64,000 nucleotides of DNA, from positions 127,782 to 191,781 of the forward strand of contig NZ_ACVO01000005.1 of NCBI RefSeq assembly GCF_000175615.1, written 5' to 3'. Of this stretch, positions 29,108 to 38,184 are shown in pieces. The notes below the pieces were generated by a model, which made no database searches, was not told the DNA's origin, and worked only from the letters and a program-made list of their open reading frames with translations. How positions within the stretch are numbered: the first letter of the stretch is position 1; each line of letters opens with the position of its first letter. The position numbers were made by a program, and so were the translations under genes. The DNA is from Rothia mucilaginosa ATCC 25296 (GTDB lineage: Bacteria > Actinomycetota > Actinomycetes > Actinomycetales > Micrococcaceae).

Positions 29108-29557
29108 TAATTTAGACGTCTATAACGGGTAGTCTTTGTCTGATGCGAAGCCCCGCGAGTGTGTATGCGCTCGCGGGGCTTTTCGCGTGCTCGTAATATT
29201 TGGTCGCATAAGCAGAGATGACCCTCAACTAGAGCCTTATGCCTGTAGGGTAGAAGAGGAGGCGATATCCACCACCGAACGCAATCTTCGGCACGGATAC
29301 CTCCCCGTTCTTAGACACCGGCCAGAATGAATAAAAGGGCAGTGCTGAGTGCATGAGCGGTGCACATATAGAGAAACACCAGGTCACCGTTTCCCAACCA
29401 CGCACACCTGAAGCACCACATTTTCCGCTTCACAGCTGAGGCAGCAGTGTAGCACCTGATGAGCCCCGCCTCCGGGGAAGCATCAGCCCGGCACAGCCTG
29501 CCGCCCCGCGCGCGGTAGGGGAGCGAGCACCTGAACTAACCACACCGAAGGACATTG
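29108..29557. other. Intergenic region (450 bp) between the two glycine-rich genes
   Basis: Holds the terminator at 29148-29181 and the leader of copy 2. A 64-codon frame at 29136-29330 starts inside the terminator and has no homology to the neighbours; rejected. No other feature seen. Confidence 0.4.
29148..29181 (+). terminator. Terminator of glycine-rich copy 1 (second related hairpin)
   Basis: Perfect 12-bp stem AAGCCCCGCGAG (29148-29159) with CTCGCGGGGCTT (29170-29181), loop TGTGTATGCG, followed by TTCGCG. Confidence 0.85.
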
Positions 29558-30949
29558 ATGTCTACTTACATTTCTCGCCGCAGGGTCGTTGCGGGTGCCG
29601 CGTGGGCCGCCCCCGTCATTGCCACCTCGGCTGCTGTTCCCGCGTTCGCTGCATCCCTGGACTGCGTCTTTGCTGACAGCCCCCACAAGTTCTTGAGGGG
29701 ATATAGTGACTATCGTGTAGAAGAGGAATTCACCGTCCCCGCCAACGTGAGTAAGCTTCGCTTCGATATTTTTGGTGGTGGCGGAGTCAGCGACACCGGC
29801 CACGAAAGCGGCTCGGGCGCCCGAACCACCGGAATCGTTGAAGTGAAGCCGGGACAGACGGTTCGTATCATTGCGGGCGGCGGTTCTGGGGGAAACTACC
29901 ACCGCCGGGGCAGGCTTACGACTGACGGGCCCGGACGAGGCGGTCGTGGCTACGGCGACGGCGGCGACGCACCCCGATTCACTATGCCTGCCGAAGTGGT
30001 GGCTGAAGTGACCAAACGTTACCCGGGCGCCCTCAACTGGAGGGAACTTGAAGACGGTCCTAAAGGTACCGTTGAGGTTTATGGACACCCCGGCGGCGGC
30101 GCCTCGGCACTGCTGATTGACGGCGAAGTTATCGCTGTTGCAGGCGGTGGCGGTGGCGGCGGCGTCACCTACTCCTACACCTCAGCGCCTCATGCTAAGC
30201 ATTTCCCCGCTGTTCTTGATGCGAGCGTGACGAATTTTTACCACCCGACTGATCCTCCCATTCGCAGCTTTGCGGGTAGCGGTTTGAGCACTCGCGGTGG
30301 AGACGCCACCACGGGCACCCAGTTCTACACCCACAGCCTGAACACTAAGGTATCTGTTGACGGCGGTAAGGGCGGAAACAACGGCGCAGGTGGAGCGGGT
30401 GCTGCTAAGCCCGAGGTGCCGACCGGTAGCCCCAACCATATCTTTAGCTACGACAGCCAGAATAACCAGGTGCTGTACAGCTCTTCGACCGCAGGTAACG
30501 CGGGCGGCTCCGGCTTTAAGGCTAAGGGCGGTAATGGTGCTGTCGCTTATAGCTACCAGCTCGACAATAATGACCCGAAGAACCTTGAAGTGCTGACTCT
30601 GCCCGGCGGCGAGCGCATCGAATTCTCTGCCGAGGAGACCGCTGCCGAGTTCAACGGCTACCAGTTCGCAATGTCCGGAGGCGGTGGCGGCGGCTACGGC
30701 GGTGGCGGTTCGGGCGCTGCGCTGGCGCTGTCTGCTATTACGACCATTCAGAAGTGGAATAACAACCCTGCGGGCATCCGCCAGAGCGTGAGCTACCTGC
30801 AGTTCTCCGGTGCCGGTGGTGCGGGTGGTTCGTACCTGTCGCCGCGCGTTATTGAGGGTGAAATCTCTAACTCTATGAACGCGATGAGGACCGGCATTAA
30901 CGTCCATGATGGCGAGGCCAAGGTGTACCTCTGCGAGACTAAGGGTTAG
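29558..30949 (+). CDS. Tat-exported glycine-rich surface protein, copy 2
   Basis: 463 residues, paralogue of the gene at 27662. Twin-arginine signal (SRRRVV at 6-11, AAWAAPVIATSAAV, cleavage after AFA near 31). Shared blocks are the FTVP start of the mature domain, the DIFGGGG and GGRGYGDGGDAP segments, HPGGGASALLIDGEVIAVAG, QNNQVLYSSSTAGN, and the C-terminal GAGGAGGSYL. The end (YLCETKG) keeps the second Cys. No wall anchor. ATG 29558 is 5 nt after GAAGGA (a TTG at 29555 is in frame). Copy 1 and copy 2 differ in many positions and copy 2 has a higher GC content, so duplication is old. Function unknown. Confidence 0.8.
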   Translation: MSTYISRRRVVAGAAWAAPVIATSAAVPAFAASLDCVFADSPHKFLRGYSDYRVEEEFTVPANVSKLRFDIFGGGGVSDTGHESGSGARTTGIVEVKPGQTVRIIAGGGSGGNYHRRGRLTTDGPGRGGRGYGDGGDAPRFTMPAEVVAEVTKRYPGALNWRELEDGPKGTVEVYGHPGGGASALLIDGEVIAVAGGGGGGGVTYSYTSAPHAKHFPAVLDASVTNFYHPTDPPIRSFAGSGLSTRGGDATTGTQFYTHSLNTKVSVDGGKGGNNGAGGAGAAKPEVPTGSPNHIFSYDSQNNQVLYSSSTAGNAGGSGFKAKGGNGAVAYSYQLDNNDPKNLEVLTLPGGERIEFSAEETAAEFNGYQFAMSGGGGGGYGGGGSGAALALSAITTIQKWNNNPAGIRQSVSYLQFSGAGGAGGSYLSPRVIEGEISNSMNAMRTGINVHDGEAKVYLCETKG

Positions 30950-30980
30950 TCTAACGCCCTCTCAAGATTGAGGGGTAGAA

Positions 30981-31014
30981 AAGCCTGCGAGTGTATGTGC
31001 TCGCGGGCTTTTTC
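30981..31014 (+). terminator. Terminator of glycine-rich copy 2 (third related hairpin)
   Basis: AAGCCTGCGAG (30981-30991) pairs with CTCGCGGGCTT (31000-31010) with one G-U pair, then TTT. Similar stem and loop to the hairpins at 27365 and 29148. Confidence 0.8.
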
Positions 31015-31017
31015 GCG

Positions 31018-31209
31018 CCCGGAAACGCCGGCTCCAGCTACGCCATTAGCCCGGTCTGCGGCCTGGAATGGGTACGCGGCGGCTCCGGTGGTGCAGGCGG
31101 ATCCTACCTGGCGCCGAACGTGCGTAACGGCGCAATCATTGGCACTAAGGAGGCGCCGGCCGGCCCGAACGTGCGCGTGAACGGCATGGCGGAGGTTCGC
31201 TTTAAGTAA
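31018..31209 (+). pseudogene. 3' remnant of a third glycine-rich paralogue
   Basis: An open frame ending in TAA at 31207-31209 encodes a C-terminus like the intact copies: GGSGGAGGSYLAPNV (intact copies: GAGGAGGSYLSP/APNV) then NVRVNGMAEVRFK, aligning with NVHDGEAKVYLCETK. The end lacks the terminal Cys. Upstream the frame runs straight into the terminator at 30981-31014, with no signal peptide, start codon or ribosome site, so it is a 5'-deleted fragment. Homology blocks begin around 31069. Possibly a source for recombination with the intact genes (inference). Confidence 0.75.
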
Positions 31210-31286
31210 GCGGCTCAATCTGCTACATAACCGTAGAGGTTTTATGACCTCGGCTGGTTGCAGACACGCTAGGTTATGGGCATGCT

Positions 31287-31330
31287 AGAGGCGGGGAGCC
31301 TGGGATGTACATCCCAGGCTCCCCGCCTCT
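31287..31330. terminator. 44-bp perfect palindrome, bidirectional terminator
   Basis: Two 20-bp arms run 31287-31306 and 31311-31330 around the self-complementary centre GTAC, making 44 bp without a mismatch. It lies between the glycine-rich remnant (+) and pncA (-). Confidence 0.8.
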
Positions 31331-31382
31331 GTGTATTCAACGCCCGCCTGAAAAGGCGAGTCACCGGCAGAGCTAGTGGAGG

Positions 31383-32009
31383 TTAGAGAACCTCAACCAC
31401 CTCGACGCCCTCATCTTCAAGTTCGGCAACCACGTCGTCGAGCTTGTCCTCGTGCACGGGCGCGGTCAGGTCAACCAGAACGCGAGTCTCGTAGCCTGCA
31501 TCGACCGCATCGCGAGCGGTTGCCGACACGCAATAATCGGTGGCGATACCGACAACATCGACGAACTCGATACCGTGCTCATCCAGCCACTCCGACAGGG
31601 GAGTCTGCGGGCCGTCCTCGGACGCATCCGCACCAGGCTCGTGCTCGCCGGTTGCGACCTCATCCTCGGGGGCGAGAAGACCCTCAAAACCCGAGTAGGC
31701 TGCCTCGAAGCGGCCCTTGCGGAAGTACGCCTCAATGTAGTCGGTGTCCAGGTTCTCGTGAATCTGCGAGCCTTCGCTCTTGGCGACGCAGTGCACCGGC
31801 CAGGAGTCAACGTAGTCGGGGGTGTCAGAGAAGTGCGAGCCCGGATCGATATGCCAGTCCTGGGTGGCGACAATCGCGTCGTAGCGGTGGTGGTTGTTCT
31901 CCACGTATTCGCTAATCAGTGCGGCAACGTCCGCACCGCGCTCGGTGGCGAGGGCGCCGCCGGCGCAGAAATCGTTCTGCACGTCAACAATAATCAGTGC
32001 CTTAGACAT
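31383..32009 (-). CDS. pncA: Nicotinamidase (isochorismatase family)
   Basis: 208 residues. Catalytic triad positions are present: D9 (VDVQNDF), K98 (FRKGRF) and C160 (GIATDYC); metal ligands D51, H53 and H59 (DWHIDPGSHF). Hydrolyses nicotinamide to nicotinate and also activates pyrazinamide in this family. A 23-residue acidic insertion (about 114-136) lies after the lysine loop. Downstream of pncB on the same strand (74-bp gap), so the two steps of NAD salvage are made together. Confidence 0.93.
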   Translation of the reverse strand: MSKALIIVDVQNDFCAGGALATERGADVAALISEYVENNHHRYDAIVATQDWHIDPGSHFSDTPDYVDSWPVHCVAKSEGSQIHENLDTDYIEAYFRKGRFEAAYSGFEGLLAPEDEVATGEHEPGADASEDGPQTPLSEWLDEHGIEFVDVVGIATDYCVSATARDAVDAGYETRVLVDLTAPVHEDKLDDVVAELEDEGVEVVEVL

Positions 32010-32083
32010 GTCTGTCCTTTACAAGTAGGAATGAGTTTTCACTCTGATTCGCCAGGTGAAAAACAGTATCTCAGAAGGGTGGT

Positions 32084-33382
32084 TTAGATGAATTCGGTCG
32101 GAATGATCGGCTCACCCTCCGAGAGGCGGTGGGCAGCTTCGGGAAGCTCAGCCAGGGATGCTACGTGGCGGGCGGTTGCGCGGCGCACACCTTCCTCACC
32201 GGTGAAGCCGGGGAGCAGCTCGCCGTTGCGGACGAAGTCCACCATGAGCGGGCGGGTGCCCTCGAGCAGGTTCGGGTCCTCGTGGGTGCCCAGAACCTCG
32301 GCGGTCGCAATGCCCATGCTGTTGAGGCGGCGGGCCGCACGCTTGGCGCCACCGATGGACGCCTTGCCAGCCGACGCCTTAGCGACCGGCTGCATTTCAC
32401 CGGCGGAGTTCTCACGCTCAACGACCTTGTACACCATGGAGGAGGTCGGCGCGCCGGAACCGGTGACCAGCTTGGTGCCCACGCCGTAGGAGTCCACGGG
32501 TGCTGCCGCCAGGGATGCGATGGCGTACTCGTCCAGGTCGCTGGTGACGGTGATCTTGGTGTGGGTGTTGCCGAGCGAGTCGAGCAGTTCACGCACACGT
32601 GCCGCGGTGGCGACCAGGTCGCCGGAGTCCAGGCGCACGCCGCCAAGCTCTTCGCCCGCGAGTTCCACGCCGAGGCGGACCGCCTCGTCCACGTTGTAGG
32701 TGTCGACGAGCAGGGTGGTGCGGGCGCCGAGGGAACGCAGCTGCGCCTCGAACGCTTCACGTTCGCTGTCGTGCAGCAGGGTGAACGCGTGGGCGCTGGT
32801 GCCGATGGTGTGCAGGCCGTAGCGCAGGCCAGCCTCCAGGTTGGAGGTGCCCGCGAAGCCGGCAATCACGGCGGCGCGTGCGGCGGAGACGGCGGCGCGT
32901 TCGTGGGCGCGGCGCGAACCCATTTCGAGGCAGGGGCGGTTGCCAGCGGCTGCGCTCATGCGGGAGGCGGCGCTCGCCACGGCGGAGTCAAAGTTCAGGA
33001 TGGACAGCAGGTAGGTTTCGAGGACGCATGCTTCGGCGAAGGTGCCTTCGACCTGCATGACGGGGGAGTGGGGGAAGAACGCTTCGCCTTCTGCGTAGCC
33101 GCGGATGTTGCCGCTGAAGGTGAAGGATTCGAGGTAGGAGAGGGTTTCTTTGTTGACGATGTTGCGGGAGGAGAGGAAGGAGAGTTCTTCGTCGTTGAAG
33201 CGGAAGTTAGCGAGGCCTTCGAGGAATCGGCCGGTGCCTGCGAGGACGCCGTAGCGGCGGCCTGCGGGCAGGCGGCGGGTGAAGACTTCGAAGGTGCACT
33301 TACGGTTGGCTGCGCCGGAGGCGAGTGCCGCCTGGAGCATGGTCAGTTCGTAGTGGTCGGTGAGAAGGGAAGTAGTAGCCAT
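32084..33382 (-). CDS. pncB: Nicotinate phosphoribosyltransferase
   Basis: 432 residues starting MATTSLLTDHYELTMLQAAL, the family's N-terminal motif, with LEMGSRRAHE and VRLDSGDL active-site segments. Makes nicotinate mononucleotide from nicotinate and PRPP, the entry of the Preiss-Handler route, using nicotinate from PncA. I chose ATG 33382: the family match begins there and TACAAT lies 6 nt upstream, the spacing of a leaderless promoter; the longer frame from TTG 33436 has no ribosome site. Confidence 0.93.
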   Translation of the reverse strand: MATTSLLTDHYELTMLQAALASGAANRKCTFEVFTRRLPAGRRYGVLAGTGRFLEGLANFRFNDEELSFLSSRNIVNKETLSYLESFTFSGNIRGYAEGEAFFPHSPVMQVEGTFAEACVLETYLLSILNFDSAVASAASRMSAAAGNRPCLEMGSRRAHERAAVSAARAAVIAGFAGTSNLEAGLRYGLHTIGTSAHAFTLLHDSEREAFEAQLRSLGARTTLLVDTYNVDEAVRLGVELAGEELGGVRLDSGDLVATAARVRELLDSLGNTHTKITVTSDLDEYAIASLAAAPVDSYGVGTKLVTGSGAPTSSMVYKVVERENSAGEMQPVAKASAGKASIGGAKRAARRLNSMGIATAEVLGTHEDPNLLEGTRPLMVDFVRNGELLPGFTGEEGVRRATARHVASLAELPEAAHRLSEGEPIIPTEFI

Positions 33383-33388
33383 GTGTTT

Positions 33389-33394
33389 ATTGTA
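33389..33394 (-). promoter_or_regulatory. -10 box of a probable leaderless promoter for pncB
   Basis: TACAAT on the minus strand, 6 nt before ATG 33382 (spacer AAACAC). There is no ribosome site between them. No good -35 box. Confidence 0.55.
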
Positions 33395-33577
33395 GTGGGG
33401 GATTAGGGTATTTTTCCTCTTGAGTCGGCGTGTCAATCACTACATAAAGTATTCTTGACTCTAAGTGCTGTAGTATGACAAATTACCAGCACTCTGTGCG
33501 GGAGCAACACCGGAGCTACACAGGGGCAACACATACCCGCCCGTATAATCAAAGGGAACCGGCCGCAAAGGAAACCA

Positions 33578-33898
33578 ATGAACACTACCGCCGTGACCCT
33601 CTCCACCGGAACCCTCGAGGACACCGACCTCGACACCGCCCTGGAGAACATCCTCGCCACAGACACCCCCTGGAAAGTCATCGTCTGGAACGACCCCGTC
33701 AACCTCATGACCTACGTGTCCTACGTCTTCCGCAGCCATTTTGGCTACTCCCGCGCCCGCGCAGAAGAGCTCATGCTGCAGGTGCACAACAACGGCAAGG
33801 CAATCGTCTTCACCGGCTCGCGCGAAGACGCCGAAAAACACACCCAGGCAATGCACGCCTGGGGTCTGCTGGCAACCTTCGAGAAAGTAGAAAACTAA
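33578..33898 (+). CDS. clpS: ClpS adaptor of the ClpAP/ClpCP protease
   Basis: 106 residues with the ClpS core: TPWKVIVWNDPVNLMTYVSYVFRSHFGYS, then AEELMLQVHNNGKAIVFTGSREDAE, the pocket that binds N-degron residues, and an N-terminal extension of about 30 residues that reaches Clp ATPase. ATG 33578 follows AAAGGAAACCA. Its TAA shares a base with the ATG of the next gene. Confidence 0.95.
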   Translation: MNTTAVTLSTGTLEDTDLDTALENILATDTPWKVIVWNDPVNLMTYVSYVFRSHFGYSRARAEELMLQVHNNGKAIVFTGSREDAEKHTQAMHAWGLLATFEKVEN

Positions 33899-34524
33899 TG
33901 GCGCGACCCTTCCGCCGCACCCCCGGAGGCTACACCGCCTCCTTCGAACCCGCCGAACGCGACCTGATCCGCGAACTCGCCGAAGACGTGCGCGCGCTAC
34001 TGCGCCCGGCAGATACCACCGCCGACGGCGGCACCGTCGACCCGCTGGAGGCGCTGGTCGGCATCACCGAAAACCCTACCATCCCCGCTGATAGCGCCGT
34101 AGCACGCCTGCTCCCCGCCGCAAGCAGCGACGACGAGGCCGCCACCGAATACCGCCGCTACACCGAACGCGACCTGCGCGAAACCAAACGCGCGAACCTC
34201 GCCATGCTCGCCTTCGACATTGAATCCAGCGACCTGCGCCTGAACGAAGAACACGCCCGCGCCTGGGCTGCCGCGCTCGGTGATATTCGCCTGGTGCTCG
34301 CCGACCGCCTCTACATTGTGGACGAAGACACCGCAGAAGATATTGCGGCGTTCACCGACCCTTCCGAGATCGAGACCCAAGAAGAGTACATGGCTGTGGT
34401 GTACAACTTCGTCTCCTGGGTTCAGGACTCGCTCATGCTCGCCATGCTCGACGGGCTGGACGACGAAGAAACGACCGGCGGAGTATTTGGCGGGGCAAAT
34501 GGCGGGGAAAAAGAGCAAGAATAG
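33898..34524 (+). CDS. DUF2017 family protein
   Basis: 208 residues with the actinobacterial DUF2017 pattern: MARPFRRTPGG start, FEPAERDLIRELAEDV helix, a central PLEALVGITE, then RRYTERDLRETKRANLAML and a helical C-terminus with VYNFVSWVQDSLM. Function unknown; kept next to clpS in actinobacteria and translationally coupled here (TAATG overlap), so a link with ClpS-dependent proteolysis is likely but unproved. Predicted cytoplasmic. Confidence 0.9.
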   Translation: MARPFRRTPGGYTASFEPAERDLIRELAEDVRALLRPADTTADGGTVDPLEALVGITENPTIPADSAVARLLPAASSDDEAATEYRRYTERDLRETKRANLAMLAFDIESSDLRLNEEHARAWAAALGDIRLVLADRLYIVDEDTAEDIAAFTDPSEIETQEEYMAVVYNFVSWVQDSLMLAMLDGLDDEETTGGVFGGANGGEKEQE

Positions 34525-34678
34525 AACGAATTTTTCGAATTACCCCTCAAACTATCGTCATATACAACCACATAATGGTGGTTCTCGACTCATCTAACCG
34601 CTCAACGGACTAAAAGGGTAACCTTAGCGAGTTAGCATAGAACGTGGTACCCGACCGATAACGAAGTGTAGGTGACAC

Positions 34679-35731
34679 ATGAGTGACAGCATCGACGCAA
34701 CAAATCCCTACCGTGCCCGCACCCCCTGGGGAAGCCCCGCGCCCGTAGGCCCCACCGCCGCGGCACCCATCGGCGTCTTCGACTCCGGCGTTGGCGGACT
34801 CACCGTGGCACGCGCCATCATGGACCAGCTGCCTCACGAACGCATCATCTACGTCGGCGACACCGCCCACGGCCCCTACGGCCCCCTCAAAATCGCAGAA
34901 GTACGCGCCAACGCCCTGCGCATCATGGACGAACTCGTCGACTCTGGCGTGAAAATGCTCGTCATCGCCTGCAACACCGCCTCCGCAGCGGTGCTCCGCG
35001 ACGCCCGCGAACGCTACACCCGCCAGTACGGCATCCCCGTCATCGAGGTGATTCAGCCTGCCGCCCGCCGTGCGCTCGCCGCAACCCGCAACCGCAAGAT
35101 TGGCGTGATTGCGACGGAGGCGACCGTCACCTCCCGCGCCTACGAGGACACTTTCGCGATCACCCCGAACCTTGAGGTGCACTCGGTGGCGTGCCCGCGC
35201 TTCGTGGAGTTCGTGGAGAAGGGCATTACCTCCGGCCCCGAGCTGCTGGAGACCGCCCGCGAGTACCTGCAGCCGCTCAAGGACGCCGGCGTGGACACCC
35301 TTGTGCTTGGCTGTACTCACTACCCGCTGCTGGCCGGCGTGATTTCCTACATTATGGGCGAGGACGTCACCCTGGTTTCCTCCGCGGATGAGACCGCGAA
35401 GGACGTGTACCGCGAACTGCTCAACCACGCCATTGAAAGCCCGGTCCCCGCGGAAAACCCGCACCACGAATTCCTCGCCACCGGCGAATCTGAGACGTTC
35501 TCGCAGCTAGCACGCCGCTTCCTCGGCCCCGAGGTCACCAACGTGCGCCACACCAGCTCCGTGGCGGAACGCTACCCGACCGGCTCGCTGGCGGCACTCA
35601 CCCCCGAAATGCTTGCGGCACACCGCAGCATCACCCTCGACGAATCGGCAGATCCTGCAGAGGCAGCACACACTGTCGCGGGCACCGAATTTTCTGGCAC
35701 CACCCCTAAGGACGACACCTCATGCGTCTAA
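34679..35731 (+). CDS. murI: Glutamate racemase
   Basis: 350 residues. Family motifs [26 protein letters not shown], the first catalytic Cys in ACNTAS and the second in LGCTHYPLL. Provides D-glutamate for peptidoglycan. About 30 residues of N-terminal and 50 of C-terminal extension beyond the usual ~265-residue enzyme. Overlaps the MBL hydrolase gene by 10 bp. Start: ATG 34679, no strong SD. Confidence 0.94.
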   Translation: MSDSIDATNPYRARTPWGSPAPVGPTAAAPIGVFDSGVGGLTVARAIMDQLPHERIIYVGDTAHGPYGPLKIAEVRANALRIMDELVDSGVKMLVIACNTASAAVLRDARERYTRQYGIPVIEVIQPAARRALAATRNRKIGVIATEATVTSRAYEDTFAITPNLEVHSVACPRFVEFVEKGITSGPELLETAREYLQPLKDAGVDTLVLGCTHYPLLAGVISYIMGEDVTLVSSADETAKDVYRELLNHAIESPVPAENPHHEFLATGESETFSQLARRFLGPEVTNVRHTSSVAERYPTGSLAALTPEMLAAHRSITLDESADPAEAAHTVAGTEFSGTTPKDDTSCV

Positions 35732-36615
35732 CCGTTATCGGTTGCACGGGCTCCTTTCCCGGCCCCGTCTCACCGGCTAGTTGCTACATGCTCACCGCCA
35801 CGGACTTCGCGGGTCGAACCTGGCGCATCATCATGGACATGGGCAACGGCTCCCTCGGCATGCTCCAGCGCCATATCGATCTGAGCGATATCGACGCGAT
35901 TCTGATTTCGCACCTGCACCCGGACCACTGCATCGACCTGTCCGGTCTGCACGTGGCGGTCAAGTGGGATCCGCGCGGCTGGCCCAAGGGCCGCATTCCG
36001 CTGTACGGTCCCGCCGCGATTAACGAGTACCTTTCAGCGACTCACGGCCTGGACCCGGATCCGGGCATGAGCACCGAGTTCGAGTACCACACCTGGACTG
36101 AGGGTGAGCCCGTGCAGATTGGCCCCTTCCGCGTGGAGCCGTTCCGCGTGGTTCACCCCTCGAAGGACCCGTACGCCCTGCGCATCACCTGCAACGACCG
36201 CGAGGGCCACACCGTGTTCTCGTACTCGGGCGATACCGACCTGTGCGAGGGCCTGGTCAAGGCTGCGCGCGGCGCTGACCTGTTCCTCTGCGAGGCAGCC
36301 TACCAGGAGGGTCGCGACGACGCCCTGCGCGGTATTCACCTGACCGGCAAACGCGCCGGCGAAGCCGCCACGGAGGCGGGCGTGCGTAACCTGCTACTGA
36401 CCCACTTGCCCGTGTGGAACGACCCGGACATCGCCCGCGCGGAGGCGCGCAGTGCCTTCTCCGGCCCGGTCGGCATTGCCGAAATGGCGGCAAGCTACCG
36501 CATCTACCCGCGCCCGACAGAGGCTCACCCGGTCACGTCCACCCTGAACGTGGTGGAGGTGCTTGACCCGCCGCTGAACACCGCGATTGCGCTCCCTAAA
36601 CCAGAGCTGGACTAG
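35722..36615 (+). CDS. Metallo-beta-lactamase-fold hydrolase (murI-rph neighbourhood)
   Basis: 297 residues with [10 protein letters not shown] (HxHxDH zinc motif, about 63-70), further His/Asp ligands in YSGDTDL and in the THLP region, and an N-terminal CTGSFPGP. Matches MBL-fold phosphodiesterases related to RNase Z/ElaC, often encoded between murI and rph in actinobacteria. Substrate not determined. ATG overlaps the murI stop by 10 bp. After its stop a 21-bp repeat of its own last codons follows (36598-36660). Confidence 0.88.
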   Translation: MRLTVIGCTGSFPGPVSPASCYMLTATDFAGRTWRIIMDMGNGSLGMLQRHIDLSDIDAILISHLHPDHCIDLSGLHVAVKWDPRGWPKGRIPLYGPAAINEYLSATHGLDPDPGMSTEFEYHTWTEGEPVQIGPFRVEPFRVVHPSKDPYALRITCNDREGHTVFSYSGDTDLCEGLVKAARGADLFLCEAAYQEGRDDALRGIHLTGKRAGEAATEAGVRNLLLTHLPVWNDPDIARAEARSAFSGPVGIAEMAASYRIYPRPTEAHPVTSTLNVVEVLDPPLNTAIALPKPELD

Positions 36616-36690
36616 GCGAAGCCCAAGCTGGACTAGACCAAACCCGAGCTAGGCTAAAACAAACTGGACTAGTGCAAACTGCACTCAGCC
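36598..36690 (+). repeat. Degenerate 21-bp tandem repeat spanning the stop codon of the MBL gene
   Basis: Units at 36598-36618, 36619-36639 and 36640-36660 share the pattern AAnCCnnAGCTnGnCTA, followed by shorter units at 36661-36675 and 36676-36690. Each full unit repeats the last codons plus stop (KPELD-stop like). It reads as a local tandem duplication that has drifted. Confidence 0.65.
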
Positions 36691-36757
36691 TCGCCCACTT
36701 TTCGACATAGATTCAACAGACAGACACAGATCCCGCAGACAGATTCAAGGAGAACCC

Positions 36758-37489
36758 ATGACTGCAACCCGCGAAGACGGCCGCGCCCTCAACGAACTGC
36801 GCCCCATCACCATTACCCGCGGCTGGTCCCGCAATGCTGAGGGTTCCGCCCTCATCGAGTTCGGCAACACCCGCGTGCTGTGCACTGCATCCTTCACCGA
36901 GGGTGTGCCGCGCTGGCTCAAGGGCGAAGGTAAGGGCTGGGTGACCGCCGAGTACGCGATGCTGCCGCGCGCCACCAACACCCGTTCTTCGCGCGAGTCG
37001 CTGAAGGGCCGCGTGGGCGGCCGCACCCACGAGATTTCTCGCCTGATTGGTCGCTCCCTGCGTGCGGTCATCAACATGGATGAGCTGGGCGAGAACACCA
37101 TCGTGCTCGACTGTGACGTTCTGCAGGCTGACGGCGGCACCCGCACCGCTTCTATTACCGGCGCGTACGTGGCGCTGGCTGACGCTATTTCCTGGGCGAA
37201 GGAGCAGAAGATTCTGCCCGCTAAGGCGAACCCGCTGATTGATTCGGTGTCCGCAATTTCGGTGGGCATTATTGACGGCACCCCCATGCTGGACCTGCCC
37301 TACACCGAAGACGTGCGCGCCGAGACCGACATGAACGTGGTCGTCACCGGCAGCGGTAAGTTTGTTGAGGTTCAGGGCACCGCCGAGGGTGTGCCTTTCG
37401 ACCGCGACGAACTCAACAGCCTGCTCGACCTGGCGCTGGAAGGCACCGCTGAGCTGGCTCAGATTCAGCGTGAAGCACTGGCACACTAA
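36758..37489 (+). CDS. rph: Ribonuclease PH
   Basis: 243 residues, typical length. Signature R-rich start ([18 protein letters not shown]), phosphate/RNA-binding region [24 protein letters not shown], and [15 protein letters not shown]. Trims tRNA 3' ends with phosphate. AAGGAG precedes ATG 36758. Followed 38 bp later by rdgB, the usual order in this group. Confidence 0.96.
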   Translation: MTATREDGRALNELRPITITRGWSRNAEGSALIEFGNTRVLCTASFTEGVPRWLKGEGKGWVTAEYAMLPRATNTRSSRESLKGRVGGRTHEISRLIGRSLRAVINMDELGENTIVLDCDVLQADGGTRTASITGAYVALADAISWAKEQKILPAKANPLIDSVSAISVGIIDGTPMLDLPYTEDVRAETDMNVVVTGSGKFVEVQGTAEGVPFDRDELNSLLDLALEGTAELAQIQREALAH

Positions 37490-37527
37490 CCCGTCCCAGT
37501 AACTAGTTCCGTCAACAAGGAGAAACT

Positions 37528-38184
37528 ATGGCAGACGCAAAGATTGTTCTGGCAAGCCACAATAAGGGCAAGCTCAAGGAACTGCGCGAAATTCTGCGCG
37601 GACGCATTGACGGCCTGGACGTTGACACCCAGGTGGTTGACGCCTCCAGCGTGAACGCCCCCGATGTTCCCGAGACCGGCGTGACCTTCGCTGAGAACTC
37701 CCTGCTGAAGGCGCGCGCTGTTGCCGAGGCAACCGGCCTGGTCGCTATTGCTGACGATTCCGGTCTGTCTGTGGATGTGCTCAACGGCGCTCCCGGTATT
37801 TTCTCGGCGCGCTGGGCGGGTCGCCACGGCGATGATTCCGCGAACCTGAATCTGCTGCTGGCTCAGCTGAGCGATATTCCTGCCGAGCACCGCGGCGCGA
37901 AGTTCTGCTGCGCGGCGTCGGTTGCCGCCCCGAGCGGTTTTGAGGCGGTTGAGTACGGCGAGCTGCCCGGTGAGCTGCTGACCGCACCGGCGGGGGAGGG
38001 CGGCTTCGGTTACGACCCGATTCTGCGCCCCGTGGAACTGAACGGTGAGAACGCCCTGTACGAGGGGCAGTACGCTGGCAAGTCTTGCGCTGAGATTCCC
38101 GCCGAGATTAAGAACTCGATTAGCCACCGTGCGCGTGCTTTTGAGGCGCTGATTCCTCAGATTGCGGCGGCGCTGACCTCCTAA
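37528..38184 (+). CDS. rdgB: XTP/dITP pyrophosphatase (RdgB/HAM1)
   Basis: 218 residues. LASHNKGKLKELREIL at the N-terminus, TFAENSLLKARA, ADDSGLSVD, and GGFGYDPI near the C-terminus are the substrate and metal motifs. Removes deaminated purine nucleotides from the pool. AAGGAGAAACT before ATG 37528. Probably shares transcription with rph. Confidence 0.96.
   Translation: MADAKIVLASHNKGKLKELREILRGRIDGLDVDTQVVDASSVNAPDVPETGVTFAENSLLKARAVAEATGLVAIADDSGLSVDVLNGAPGIFSARWAGRHGDDSANLNLLLAQLSDIPAEHRGAKFCCAASVAAPSGFEAVEYGELPGELLTAPAGEGGFGYDPILRPVELNGENALYEGQYAGKSCAEIPAEIKNSISHRARAFEALIPQIAAALTS

Noticed and set aside
29136..29330. 64-codon frame after glycine-rich copy 1
   Set aside because: Starts within the terminator and shows no similarity to the neighbouring genes or to the remnant at 31018.
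33475..33897. Upstream extension of the DUF2017 frame
   Set aside because: It overlaps clpS in another frame; the family match begins at ATG 33898, coupled to the clpS stop.
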